17,204 nt of DNA from DAOTTI01 sp034437795 (GCA_034437795.1 DAOTTI010000147.1:1-17204), one strand, 5' to 3'; counted from the first letter of the stretch, positions 6,419 to 13,953 are shown. Translations and numbers: made by a program. Notes: a model not told the origin generated them from the letters alone.

Positions 6419-7480
6419 GTGAGCCGGGCTGGGATCTGGCGCCATGTGCCGTGGCTGGGGAACTATGACGCGCCTCAGCGGGTGAGCCTGGGGGAGGGCG
6501 ATACGCCTCTCGTACCCCTGCCCCGCTGGGGCGGCGCGCACGGGCTGTGGCGCGTCTTCGCCAAGCTGGAGTTCACCAACCCCACCGGCTCGTTCAAGGA
6601 CCGCGGCATGGCTGTGCTGGTCACGGCCGTGCGCCAGCAGGGGGTGCGGCGTCTGGTAGAGGACTCGTCGGGCAACGCCGGCGCGTCCGCGGCGGCGTAC
6701 GCGGCGCGCGCGGGGCTGGCGTGTACCGTCTTCGCGCCGGCAGGGGCCCCCGAGGCCAAGCTGCGCCAGATCCACGCCTACGGCGCCGAACTGGTGGCCG
6801 TCCCCGGACCCCGCGCGGCGGTCGCGGACGCCGCGCGAGAGGCCGGCCGCGCTCCCGGCAGCTACCACATCGCGCACAACGACAACCCCCTGTTCGTGGT
6901 AGGGAACAAGACCTTTGCCTACGAGCTGGCGGAGGCGCTGGCGGACCTCGCCCCCCGACCTTCTCCTCAACAGGCAGAAGAAGAAGAGGAGGGACCCTGG
7001 CACGTCGTCGTGCCTGTGGGTGGGGGCGCCCTCTTCTGCGGCGCCTGGCAGGGCTTCACCGAGTGGGCGGCGGCAGGGCTGCTCCCCCGCGCGCGCCTGC
7101 CCCGCCTGCACGCCGCACAGGCGGCCGCCTGCGCCCCCATCGTTACGGCCTGGGAGCAGGGGCTGGCCGAGCCGGCGCCGGTCGTGCGCCGCCCCACGGT
7201 CTGCGGCGGGATCGAGATCGAACGCCCCGCGCGCGGACGGGAGATCCTGGCGGCGGTTCGCGCCAGCGCCGGCTCGGCCGTGGCCTCGGCGGACGACGCC
7301 ATCCTGGCCGAGCGCGACCGGCTGGCCCGCCTGGAAGGGATCTACGCCGAGCCGACGTCGGCCGCTGCCTTCGCCGGCCTCGCCGATCTGGCGCGGCGCG
7401 GCGTCGTGCAGCCGGATGCGCTGGTCGTGGTCGCTGTGACCGGCTCGGGGCTGAAGGATCCGGGGCCGGTCCGCGACTGA
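6419..7480 (+). CDS. thrC: Threonine synthase-like PLP-dependent enzyme
   Basis: A 353-residue fold-type II PLP enzyme. Threonine synthase converts O-phosphohomoserine to threonine and phosphate. Evidence in order: VSLGEGDTPLVPL at 22-34, a typical ThrC opening; FTNPTGSFKDRGM with K60 as the PLP-binding lysine; SSGNAGASAAAYAARAG, the phosphate/carboxylate-binding loop; VPVGGGALFCG, the glycine-rich PLP phosphate loop; YAEPTSAAAFAGL; and VTGSGLKDPGP at the end, a ThrC hallmark. The N-terminal Cys-rich segment of many threonine synthases is absent: the protein starts directly at the WRH..L core. Residues 180-192 (PSPQQA then five Glu and Gly) form a linker encoded by an A/G-rich tract (6956-6994) unlike the rest of the gene. 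Start GTG 6419 has GAGGG about 9 nt upstream. No other threonine pathway gene is nearby, so a related lyase is possible. Confidence 0.82.
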   Translation: MSRAGIWRHVPWLGNYDAPQRVSLGEGDTPLVPLPRWGGAHGLWRVFAKLEFTNPTGSFKDRGMAVLVTAVRQQGVRRLVEDSSGNAGASAAAYAARAGLACTVFAPAGAPEAKLRQIHAYGAELVAVPGPRAAVADAAREAGRAPGSYHIAHNDNPLFVVGNKTFAYELAEALADLAPRPSPQQAEEEEEGPWHVVVPVGGGALFCGAWQGFTEWAAAGLLPRARLPRLHAAQAAACAPIVTAWEQGLAEPAPVVRRPTVCGGIEIERPARGREILAAVRASAGSAVASADDAILAERDRLARLEGIYAEPTSAAAFAGLADLARRGVVQPDALVVVAVTGSGLKDPGPVRD

Positions 7481-7686
7481 CCTGCCAGCCGGTATAGTTC
7501 TCACAGCCGCCCGAACGCCATGCCGGTGCTTTCCCCGGCCGCGCTCGGGTTGGCGCGGCGTATGCACGGCCGGCAAGGACTTCCCTCTCCCTGTCGGAGA
7601 GGGCTCCGCTCGTGACCCATGCGGGCGAGCGATGCACCGGCCCGCGAACGGGCGCCAGGCCAGAACGGTGAGATGAGGCAGTAGCC
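7481..7686. other. Spacer before the amidohydrolase gene
   Basis: A 206-bp gap holding a possible -10 (TATAGT at 7493-7498, no matching -35) and one copy of the hairpin repeat. GAGATGAGG at 7670-7678 is the likely ribosome site for the ATG at 7687. Confidence 0.45.
7583..7603. repeat. Palindromic intergenic repeat (copy 1)
   Basis: CCCTCTCC, 5-nt loop CTGTC, GGAGAGGG: an 8-bp perfect stem. The same core recurs at 12913-12933 and in variant forms near 13.05, 13.36, 15.2 and 15.3 kb, so this is a dispersed family. Confidence 0.8.
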
Positions 7687-9279
7687 ATGCTGGACGTCGT
7701 CATACGGGGCGGGCGGGTGGTGGATGGCAGCGGGGCGCCATGGGTGCGCGCCGACGTGGGCATCGCCGGCGATCGGATCGCAGCGATTGGGAGCCTGGCG
7801 CAGGCAGCGGCGGCGCGGGTGATTGACGCCGCCGGCAAGATCGTGGCGCCGGGCTTCATCGATTGCCACTCCCACTCGGATTGGAGCCTGCTGGCCAACC
7901 GCGGGGCCGACAGCACCCTGCGCCAGGGCGTCACCACGGAGATCGTCGGCAACTGCGGCATGTCCTACGCGCCGGTGAGCGCGCTTAACCGGGCGCGGCT
8001 GGAGACCGACGTGGCGCGCACCTCCCCCGGCGCGCGCCTCGAATGGACCACGTTCGGCGAGTACCTCGATTGCGTCCGCCGCGACGGGATCGGCGCCAAC
8101 TACGCCTTTCTGGTAGGGCACGCCGCCATCCGCAGCGCGGTGATGGGCTCGGCGGAACGGCCGGCCACTCCCGACGAGGTTGCCGCCATGGAGCGCCTGC
8201 TGGCCCAGGCCCTGGAGGAGGGCGCGATCGGCTTCTCGACGGGCCTGGAGTTCGTGCCAGGGCGGGCGGCAACGGAGGATGAGCTGGTTGCCCTCTCACG
8301 GGTGGTGGCCCGCTACGACCGGATCCACGCCTGCCACCAGCGGACGCGCAACGAGCGGTTCGTGGAGTCGGTGGACGAGATCATCCGCGTCTGCAAGGCG
8401 GCCGGGGCGCGCCTGCAGATCTCTCACAACAACAAGCGGCCGGGCGCGCCGGAGGGCGCCTGGGAGCAGACGATGGAGGCCCAGGAGGCGGCCCGCCAGC
8501 GCGGGCTGGACGTCTCCTGTGACACCACCAGCTACGTGGCCGGCCTGGGGCTCATGGCGGCCGTCCTGCCGCCGTGGCTGTTCGACGAAGGGCCGGCGAA
8601 GGCGGCCGAGCGCCTCGGCGACCCCGTGATCCGCGAGAAGGTCAAGGGCGACTGCCGGCGCTACTGGCTCATGATCGCCGACCGGCAGTGGGATCGGGTG
8701 TGGCTCGGCCGCACCACTAACAGCATGGAGTACTTTGGCAAGAGCTTCCTGGAGATCGGCGCGCTGATGGGGAAGGACCCCATGGACGCCTACCTGGACA
8801 TCCTCATGAAGGAAGGGGCCGGGATCGCCGACGCGGGGATGTTCGGGCAGGTGAAGTCGCCGGAGCACCTGCGGGAGCTGATGCAGCACCCCCTGGTGGC
8901 GCTGGAGGCGGACGCCTGGACGGCCTCGGCCGAAGGGCCCCTGGCTCCAATGGTCAACCACCCCGCGAGCTTCGGCTGGACGGCGCGCGTCCTGGGCGAA
9001 TACGTCCGCGAGCGCCGGTGGCTGCGCCTGGAGGAGGCGATCAAGAAGATGACCGCCATGCCGGCGGCCAAGTTCGGGCTCCAAGATCGGGGCCTGCTCC
9101 GGCCGGGGCTGGCGGCCGACGTGGTCGTCTTCGACGCGGACACGATCCAGGACAACGCCAGCTTTGAGCGCCCCGCCGTCTACCCGTCCGGCATCGACTA
9201 CGTCCTGGTGAACGGGCAGGTGGCGGTGGACGGCGGCCGGCTCACCGGTCTCCGTGCCGGCCAGGTGCTGGCGAGGTAA
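7687..9279 (+). CDS. N-acyl-D-amino-acid deacylase family amidohydrolase
   Basis: A 530-residue amidohydrolase-superfamily enzyme most like D-aminoacylases, which release D-amino acids from N-acyl derivatives in the cytoplasm. Motifs: the N-terminal strand-rich domain DVVIRGGRVVDGSG; PGFIDCHSHSD with metal ligands H61 and H63; QGVTTEIVGNCGMSYAP with C90, the cysteine metal ligand typical of this family; CHQRTRNERF, replacing the usual HxR region; LQISHNNKRPGAP carrying a further metal His; CDTTSYVAGLG. The C-terminus has MTAMPAAKFGLQDRGLLRPG, LAADVVVFDADT and a VLVNGQVAVDGG strand. The usual Ser-Asp-Gly metal/catalytic motif appears as LEADAW with D409. Start ATG 7687 is preceded by GAGATGAGG. 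It lies about 200 bp after the threonine synthase-like gene on the same strand. Dihydroorotase- or isoaspartyl-dipeptidase-like substrates cannot be excluded. Confidence 0.87.
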   Translation: MLDVVIRGGRVVDGSGAPWVRADVGIAGDRIAAIGSLAQAAAARVIDAAGKIVAPGFIDCHSHSDWSLLANRGADSTLRQGVTTEIVGNCGMSYAPVSALNRARLETDVARTSPGARLEWTTFGEYLDCVRRDGIGANYAFLVGHAAIRSAVMGSAERPATPDEVAAMERLLAQALEEGAIGFSTGLEFVPGRAATEDELVALSRVVARYDRIHACHQRTRNERFVESVDEIIRVCKAAGARLQISHNNKRPGAPEGAWEQTMEAQEAARQRGLDVSCDTTSYVAGLGLMAAVLPPWLFDEGPAKAAERLGDPVIREKVKGDCRRYWLMIADRQWDRVWLGRTTNSMEYFGKSFLEIGALMGKDPMDAYLDILMKEGAGIADAGMFGQVKSPEHLRELMQHPLVALEADAWTASAEGPLAPMVNHPASFGWTARVLGEYVRERRWLRLEEAIKKMTAMPAAKFGLQDRGLLRPGLAADVVVFDADTIQDNASFERPAVYPSGIDYVLVNGQVAVDGGRLTGLRAGQVLAR

Positions 9280-9300
9280 TACGGCTTCGCCGTGCTGCAC

Positions 9301-9338
9301 CCGTGCATCCCGAGCACAGAGCCCGCGGGAATGCACGG
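9301..9338. terminator. Inverted repeat between convergent genes
   Basis: CCGTGCAT at 9301-9308 pairs perfectly with ATGCACGG at 9331-9338, extended inward by CCCG with CGGG after one bulged A, leaving a 13-nt loop. It sits 22 bp after one stop and 39 bp before the convergent stop, so it could serve both genes. No T-run on either side, so intrinsic termination is uncertain. Confidence 0.45.
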
Positions 9339-9376
9339 CCTTGGTAGAGCAGCTTGGCCTGAGCTCGTCCTCGCGC

Positions 9377-11206
9377 TCAGGGCTGATGCTCCGGCAGCAG
9401 GACCATGCCCTGGTAGGGCGCCAGGTGCAGGCGCACCTGCCCCGCCTCCACCACCCAGGCGCCGCCGGCGAGGGCGTCACGCAGACGGGCGCCGTCGGAA
9501 AGGCCCGCCCCTGCCACCGGCACGGCCACGTCGTGCGGCAGGCGGGCGTTGTGTAGCACGACCACGGCCGGCACGGCGTCCGGCTGCGCCTCAGGCGGCG
9601 TGCGCCCGAAGGCGTAGGTGATGGTGAGCGGGTCGGCCAGCAAGGTAGTGAAGGCCCCGCGACGCAGCGCCGGCTGGCCTCGCCGGAGGGCGATCAGGCG
9701 CTTGTAGAGCGCCAGCAGGTCGGCGTCCTCCTGAGCGGGATCCCAGATCATGGGGGCGCGCGTCTCGATGTCGCCCCGCGTGCCCATCCCTACCTCATCG
9801 CCGTAGTAGAGCATCGGCGCGCCGGGATACGTGAGCTGAAAGATGGCCGCCAAGGCCGCGCGCCGGCGGGCGTCGTCGCGCCAGCGCGGGTCCGCGCCCC
9901 CGCACATCGTCAGCAGGCGTGGCGTGTCGTGGCTGCCCAGCAGATTGAGCAGCGCGTCGCTGACCTGATCGGCGTAGGCCATGCGCATCGCGCCGAGGCG
10001 GGCGTCGAACGTCTCCGGCCCGATGGCGCCGGTGGCGAGAAAGTCGAGCGCGGCCGCACGGAACGGGTAGTTCATCACCGCGTCGAACTGGTCACCCTGG
10101 AGCCAGGGGTCGGCGCGGTGCCAGATCTCGCCGGCCAGGTAGGCCTGCGGGTTGATGGAGCGGACGGTCTGCCGGAAGGCGCGCCAGAAGCCGTGGTCGA
10201 CCTCGTTGGCCACGTCCAGGCGCCAGCCGTCGATGCCCAGCGCCGTCCAATGGCGGGCGACGTCCAGCAGGTAGCGCCGCACCTCGGGGTGGCGGGTCAT
10301 CAGCTTGGGCATGCGGGGGGTGAAGGCGAAGGTCTCGTAGCTCGGCTCCGGCTCCTGGCGAACGGGGAACTGGCGCACGTTGAACCACGCCGCGTAGGGC
10401 GATTCGGCGCCGCGGCGCGCCACATCCTGGAAGGGCGCGAAGCGGTCGCCGCAGTGGTTGAAGACGCCGTCCAGGAGCAGCCGGATGCCGCGCCGGCGCA
10501 GGGCGTCCACCAGGGCACGGAGCGCCGCCTCATCCCCGAAGTGCGGGTCGATCTGGTGGTAGTCCTCCGTGTCGTACTTGTGGGGGCTGGGCGCCTTAAA
10601 GATCGGGGTCAGCCAGACCGCCTCCACGCCCAGCGCCGCCAGGTAGGGGGTCTGCTGGATGATGCCCTGCAGATCGCCGCCGTAGAAGGTACGGTGCGGG
10701 TCACGCCCTTCGAGCGGGGCGTCCCAGGGGAGCGTTCCCGGCGGGTCGTTGGCGGGGTCGCCGTTGCAGAAGCGCTCGGGGAAGATCTCGTAGAAGACGG
10801 CGCCGCGGGCCCAGTCCGGCACGTCGGGCCACTCCGCTCCGTACAGGTGCGGCAGCAGGAACGAGCCGGCGGCGGATCGTTCCGCGGTGATGCCGTGCGG
10901 GCCATACCAGCGGCGCTGCCGGCCGTCGTCAAGCAGGAAGACGTACTGCAGGCGCCTCGTCGGCTCGTGTAGCACCCCTTCGAAGTAATCGAACCGCTCG
11001 TCGGTCGCGGCGCGGCGCAACGCCACCTGCTGCTCCGGCGGGAAGGGATGGCGCGCGCCGCCCCGAGAGTAGTAGCGCGGGCCGTGCACCACGGTCACCC
11101 GCTGGAGGTCGCCCCGCGCGGCGCGCAGGCGCACCTTCAGGCGATCCGGCCCCACGGGGAAGGCGCAGGCCCCCCAGGGCTCATGGTGGATGGCCCCGAC
11201 CTTCAC
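9377..11206 (-). CDS. GH13 neopullulanase/cyclomaltodextrinase-like enzyme with CBM34
   Basis: A 609-residue glycoside hydrolase family 13 enzyme that hydrolyses alpha-glucans or maltodextrins. Residues 1-120 match the CBM34-like N-domain (AIHHEPWGACAFP, VTVVHGPRYYS). The barrel starts at VFYEIFPERFCNGD. Conserved regions: DGVFNH (region I); GWRLDVANE with nucleophile D331 (region II); AGEIWH with acid/base E360 (region III); GSHDTPRLL with D427 (region IV). PHKYDTEDYHQIDPHFG is typical of the neopullulanase subfamily. A C-terminal beta domain follows about residue 500. No signal peptide is seen, so it is probably cytoplasmic. The start is GTG at 11206 with GAGGG 7 nt upstream. It lies 77 bp downstream of a sugar-type substrate-binding protein gene on the same strand, consistent with breakdown of imported oligosaccharides. 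Exact substrate preference cannot be read from sequence. Confidence 0.92.
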   Translation of the reverse strand: MKVGAIHHEPWGACAFPVGPDRLKVRLRAARGDLQRVTVVHGPRYYSRGGARHPFPPEQQVALRRAATDERFDYFEGVLHEPTRRLQYVFLLDDGRQRRWYGPHGITAERSAAGSFLLPHLYGAEWPDVPDWARGAVFYEIFPERFCNGDPANDPPGTLPWDAPLEGRDPHRTFYGGDLQGIIQQTPYLAALGVEAVWLTPIFKAPSPHKYDTEDYHQIDPHFGDEAALRALVDALRRRGIRLLLDGVFNHCGDRFAPFQDVARRGAESPYAAWFNVRQFPVRQEPEPSYETFAFTPRMPKLMTRHPEVRRYLLDVARHWTALGIDGWRLDVANEVDHGFWRAFRQTVRSINPQAYLAGEIWHRADPWLQGDQFDAVMNYPFRAAALDFLATGAIGPETFDARLGAMRMAYADQVSDALLNLLGSHDTPRLLTMCGGADPRWRDDARRRAALAAIFQLTYPGAPMLYYGDEVGMGTRGDIETRAPMIWDPAQEDADLLALYKRLIALRRGQPALRRGAFTTLLADPLTITYAFGRTPPEAQPDAVPAVVVLHNARLPHDVAVPVAGAGLSDGARLRDALAGGAWVVEAGQVRLHLAPYQGMVLLPEHQP

Positions 11207-11283
11207 CCTTGCGCCCTCAACGGAGGATCGTGCACCACCGACGAACAGGATTCCGGCACGACGTCGCTGGTCCCGGCTCGTTC

Positions 11284-12648
11284 TCAGCGGGTGATGCCCA
11301 GCCGCTCGCGGAAGTAGGTCTCGATGGCCAGATTGGCCTTGCGCACCGCTTCGTCGAGCGCCTGGCGCGGCGCCACCTGGCCGCTCACGGCCAGATCGCG
11401 CGCCTCATTGATGGCGGCCCAGATCTCGCCGCCGTACGGCAGCTCGAAGAACGGGATGGACCAGGCGATGGCCTCGATGAACGGCTTGTGCGTCCCCTGG
11501 GCGAAGTATGGATCGGCGGCGACGCTCTTCTTGGCGGGGAGCTGGTCACGGACCTTACAGAACTCCAGGAGGTTGGGATCCTCCAGGAGGTGCTTCACCA
11601 GCTCCCAGACGGCGTCCTTGTGCTTTGTGCCGGTGGGGATCATCCAGAAGTAGCCGCCGGCCATGGTGGCGCGCTGGCCGTCCTTGTCCGGCACCGGCTC
11701 CGGGGCCAGGCCGTAGTCGAGCTGGGGAGCGTACTGCTTGAGATCGGCCATGATCCAGTTGCCCATCACCACCATGGACATCTTGCCGGTGAAGAGCGGG
11801 AACTGCCCCCCGCTGGTGCGGAGCCCTTGCTGGAAGGCCGTCACGTCGGTGTAGCCCCCGACCTCCTTGACGGTCTCGGCCATGAAGGTGAGGGCGTCGA
11901 CGCCAGCCTGGTCGTTCCAGAGGGCACGGGGCACCTTCTCGTCGCTGAAGTACTGCCGGCTGGTCTTGCTGGCCCTGGACTGGGCCCGCCACATCCAGAA
12001 GAAGGACTGGGCAAAGAGGGGCGAGAACCCGAGCTGGGCGATGGCGCCGTCTGGCGCCCGCTGGGTCAGGCGGCGGGCCATCTGCTTCAGCTCGCTCCAG
12101 GTCCTGGGCGGCCGGCTGGGATCCAGGCCGGCCTGCTGGAAGTGGGCCTTGTTCCACCAGAGCAGGCGGGTATCCGTATAGATGGGGAGACCATAGGCCT
12201 TCCCGTAGAAGCGGCCGCGCTCCCAGGGCGTCTCCCAGTAGTCGTCCTTCCTGAAGCGCCGGTCCCGCGCCAGGAACTCATCGATGGCCAGGGCCATTCC
12301 CTGCCCGCCGTACTGGGGCGGGTTGGGGACGGACGTGAGATCAGGGGGCGTTCCGGCGGTGATGGCGGCGGTAAGCTTCTCCAGACTGTTCAGGCCCGGC
12401 TGCCCGTTCACCGTGATGCCGGGGTGCTTCTGGCGGAAGGAATCAAACAGCCGGCGGTGCAGCTGGTCATTGGCGTCACCGCTTCCGGAGTACCAGACCT
12501 CCAGTGTGACCGGCGCCTGGCCGCGCTCACCGGGCGCCGGCTGGCCGGACGGCTGCCCGCAGGCGGCAGCCATGACCGGCAGACCGGCGCCAGCGCTCAG
12601 CAATAGCCTGCGCCGAGCGACGTACGATCCGCTGCTGGCCTCACGCAT
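11284..12648 (-). CDS. ABC transporter substrate-binding lipoprotein, sugar type (family 1)
   Basis: A 454-residue extracellular solute-binding protein. The N-terminus VARRRLLLSAGAGLPVMAAAC has twin or triple arginines, a hydrophobic core and a lipidation-type Cys at 30 (lipobox variant AAAC), so it is probably a membrane-anchored lipoprotein, possibly Tat-exported. The mature part starts with VTLEVWYSGSGDANDQLHRR, then PDLTSVPNPPQY, YGLPIYTDTRLLWWNKAHFQ, ITAGTPPD and GKMSMVVMGNWIMADL, all typical of maltose/multiple-sugar binding proteins. The ATG at 12648 was chosen because GGAGGGG lies about 5 nt upstream and a signal sequence follows; the longer frame to 12786 lacks both. The GH13 gene downstream suggests a maltodextrin ligand. 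No permease or ATPase gene is visible in the window, so the partners must lie elsewhere. Confidence 0.92.
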   Translation of the reverse strand: MREASSGSYVARRRLLLSAGAGLPVMAAACGQPSGQPAPGERGQAPVTLEVWYSGSGDANDQLHRRLFDSFRQKHPGITVNGQPGLNSLEKLTAAITAGTPPDLTSVPNPPQYGGQGMALAIDEFLARDRRFRKDDYWETPWERGRFYGKAYGLPIYTDTRLLWWNKAHFQQAGLDPSRPPRTWSELKQMARRLTQRAPDGAIAQLGFSPLFAQSFFWMWRAQSRASKTSRQYFSDEKVPRALWNDQAGVDALTFMAETVKEVGGYTDVTAFQQGLRTSGGQFPLFTGKMSMVVMGNWIMADLKQYAPQLDYGLAPEPVPDKDGQRATMAGGYFWMIPTGTKHKDAVWELVKHLLEDPNLLEFCKVRDQLPAKKSVAADPYFAQGTHKPFIEAIAWSIPFFELPYGGEIWAAINEARDLAVSGQVAPRQALDEAVRKANLAIETYFRERLGITR

Positions 12649-12664
12649 CGCAACCCCTCCGTAC

Positions 12665-12670
12665 TCTATA
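12665..12670 (-). promoter_or_regulatory. Candidate -10 element TATAGA for the substrate-binding protein gene
   Basis: On the minus strand TATAGA (4 of 6 to TATAAT) lies 16 nt before the ATG at 12648. Transcription would start beside the GGAGGGG ribosome site. No good -35 is seen at the expected distance. Confidence 0.35.
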
Positions 12671-12912
12671 GGCAACCCCATAGCTCGAAGGCTCATCGCC
12701 TGCACTGGCTTCTGCAGCCAGCAGAGCGACACGTTCCCTGGACTGACTGCCGTAGCCAGCATAGCGGCACACCGTGGCCGGCGCAACCGGCCTGCACGCT
12801 CGGGGCATGTACGCTCGGGGCATGCGTAAGAGATCTGGATCGGTCGCGGCGGCCATCATCCCCTTCGGCCGTAGCCGCGCCTCACGGGGAGAACGGACCT
12901 CACCCCCTGGCC

Positions 12913-12933
12913 CCCTCTCCGTGTCGGAGAGGG
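12913..12933. repeat. Palindromic intergenic repeat (copy 2)
   Basis: CCCTCTCC, loop GTGTC, GGAGAGGG. It is preceded by CTCACCCCCTGGCC, a flank whose complement also accompanies the copy at 13335-13389. Confidence 0.8.
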
Positions 12934-13047
12934 AGAACGAGAGCCATGGCTGTGGGGCTTGGCCGGGACAGAGGACCTCACCCCCTTCGGCAGGGCCGCG
13001 CCGCACCCCTGCCCCACCCAGCCCCACCGTGCGGCTTGGCCCCGCCG

Positions 13048-13072
13048 CCCCCGCTCCGTGTCGGAGCGGGGG
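13048..13072. repeat. Palindromic intergenic repeat (copy 3)
   Basis: CCCCCGCTCC, loop GTGTC, GGAGCGGGGG: a perfect 10-bp stem. Compared with copy 2, the T-A pair in the middle has become G-C on both sides, a compensatory change that keeps the hairpin. Confidence 0.8.
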
Positions 13073-13334
13073 AACGAGGGCCGTGGGGAGCCAACGTAAC
13101 CCGCGGCCGTCGCACCACCCTGGCTCCGAAACGGCGATGGGGCGCGCCGGCCATAGGAAGACGGCTTCACTCACGGCGGCACCGGCCGGTCTCGTCTATC
13201 GGCGGTGGGCGTGGCCCATGGGATGGTAGCCCTCACCCCGCGGCGCGGCGCCGCCCCACCGGCGGAGAAGACGGCCCTCACTCCCTAACTCGGAGCGGGG
13301 CAGCAGGGCCACCGCGGGTGAGGGCGTCACCCCA

Positions 13335-13389
13335 CAGCCCTCACCCCCCTCTCCTGCGTGCGGGAGCGGGGGCCAGGGGGTGAGGGCTG
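13335..13389. repeat. Palindromic intergenic repeat (copy 4, long form)
   Basis: CAGCCCTCACCCCC at 13335-13348 pairs perfectly over 14 bp with GGGGGTGAGGGCTG at 13376-13389, and the inner part contains a CTCC/GGAG stem. This long form shows the outer arm of the family. Confidence 0.8.
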
Positions 13390-13496
13390 CGCTCCTCTCC
13401 CGGCGCGGCCCTGCCGAAGGGGGTGAGGTCTCTCCTCCGTCCCCGCGCGGCCCTGCCGAAGGGCAAGCCGTTCTGCTGGCGGGCGGCCGGAGTACC

Positions 13497-13505
13497 TGGT
13501 ATGCT
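13497..13505 (+). promoter_or_regulatory. Candidate extended -10 promoter for the zinc-ribbon gene
   Basis: TGGTATGCT fits the extended -10 pattern TGnTAnnnT. Transcription would start near 13512, giving a leader of about 90 nt. The -35 is weak. Confidence 0.4.
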
Positions 13506-13586
13506 GGTGCGCGGCCGCGGTTCATGGAGGCAGCACAACCCAAGCGGGCTCAGGCGCTCACAGACCCCGACCAAATCTTGCGATGG

Positions 13587-13596
13587 AAGGGAGGTG
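13587..13596 (+). promoter_or_regulatory. Strong ribosome binding site that sets a CTG start
   Basis: AAGGGAGGTG ends 6 nt before CTG at 13603. An in-frame TGA at 13597-13599 rules out any earlier start, and no ATG, GTG or TTG occurs in frame before the first Cys pair of the protein. Confidence 0.75.
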
Positions 13597-13602
13597 TGAG
13601 CA

Positions 13603-13953
13603 CTGGCCTATCAGGACAAGACGCTGACGTGCGTTGAGTGCGGCACGGAGTTCATCTTCACCGCCAGCGAGCAGGCGTTCTACGCCGAGCGGGGCTTTGC
13701 CAATGAGCCGAAGCGCTGTGCGGCGTGCCGCCAGAACCGCAAGGCCGCGCGGGGCACGTATGCCGGCGCCGGCGGCGCAAGCGGCGACGGGGCTGGCGGC
13801 GCAGCCGCCCAGCGAGCGTGGCACACGGTGATCTGTAGCGCGTGTGGCGGCGAGGCGCGTGTCCCGTTTCTGCCGCGGGGCGACCGGCCGGTCTACTGCA
13901 GCGACTGCTTCAGCCAGCAGCGCGGCGGCTATGGCCGGAGCGCCCGCTATTGA
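13603..13953 (+). CDS. Double zinc-ribbon protein, apparent CTG start
   Basis: A 116-residue protein with two treble-clef-like zinc sites. Site 1: C10/C13 and C39/C42 around EFIFTASEQAFYAERGF and NEPKRC, the signature of a small zinc-ribbon family whose members usually begin MAYQDKTL. Site 2: C78/C81 and C99/C102 with exactly 17 residues between the pairs, matching the CxxC-x17-CxxC domain, with VPFLPRGDRPVYC between. A Gly/Ala linker (about 50-70) joins them. The reading frame starts LAYQDKTL with CTG 6 nt after a very strong ribosome site and an in-frame stop just upstream, so CTG is the only sensible start; a plain ATG/GTG/TTG search would miss this gene. The function is unknown; such proteins are proposed to bind nucleic acids or ribosomes. 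It precedes rpsU, separated by a terminator-like hairpin. Confidence 0.85.
   Translation: MAYQDKTLTCVECGTEFIFTASEQAFYAERGFANEPKRCAACRQNRKAARGTYAGAGGASGDGAGGAAAQRAWHTVICSACGGEARVPFLPRGDRPVYCSDCFSQQRGGYGRSARY

Larger units (their letters stand above)
12976..13428. repeat. 26-bp inverted repeat pair about 400 bp apart
   Basis: The 26 bases at 12976-13001 (beginning CCTCACCCCCTTCGG) are the exact reverse complement of 13403-13428. A third, 19-bp partial copy (GCGCGGCCCTGCCGAAGGG) is at 13445-13463. The pair brackets several other palindromes. Confidence 0.8.
12649..13602. other. Repeat-filled intergenic spacer (about 950 bp)
   Basis: No gene is supported. Contents: a 15-bp tandem duplication around 12796-12824 (ACGCTCGGGGCATG twice, one base between), at least three palindromic repeat copies, a 26-bp inverted repeat pair, and, near the right end, a promoter candidate and ribosome site for the zinc-ribbon gene. 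Open frames across the spacer on both strands are Pro/Arg/Gly/Ser-rich translations of the repeats. Confidence 0.7.

Noticed and set aside
5963..7576. 537-residue minus-strand open frame over the 17-bp array and the threonine synthase-like gene
   Set aside because: It translates the repeat array in changing phases and the antisense of a conserved gene; no ribosome site or domain.
9929..10972. Plus-strand open frame opposite the GH13 gene
   Set aside because: Antisense to catalytic motifs on the other strand; no start signal.
11209..12606. Plus-strand open frame opposite the substrate-binding protein gene
   Set aside because: Antisense shadow with Gly/Leu/Val-rich low-complexity composition and no ribosome site.
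12946..13383. Open frames across the repeat spacer
   Set aside because: They are translations of palindromic repeats (Pro/Arg/Gly/Ser-rich) and would not be stable in frame between copies.
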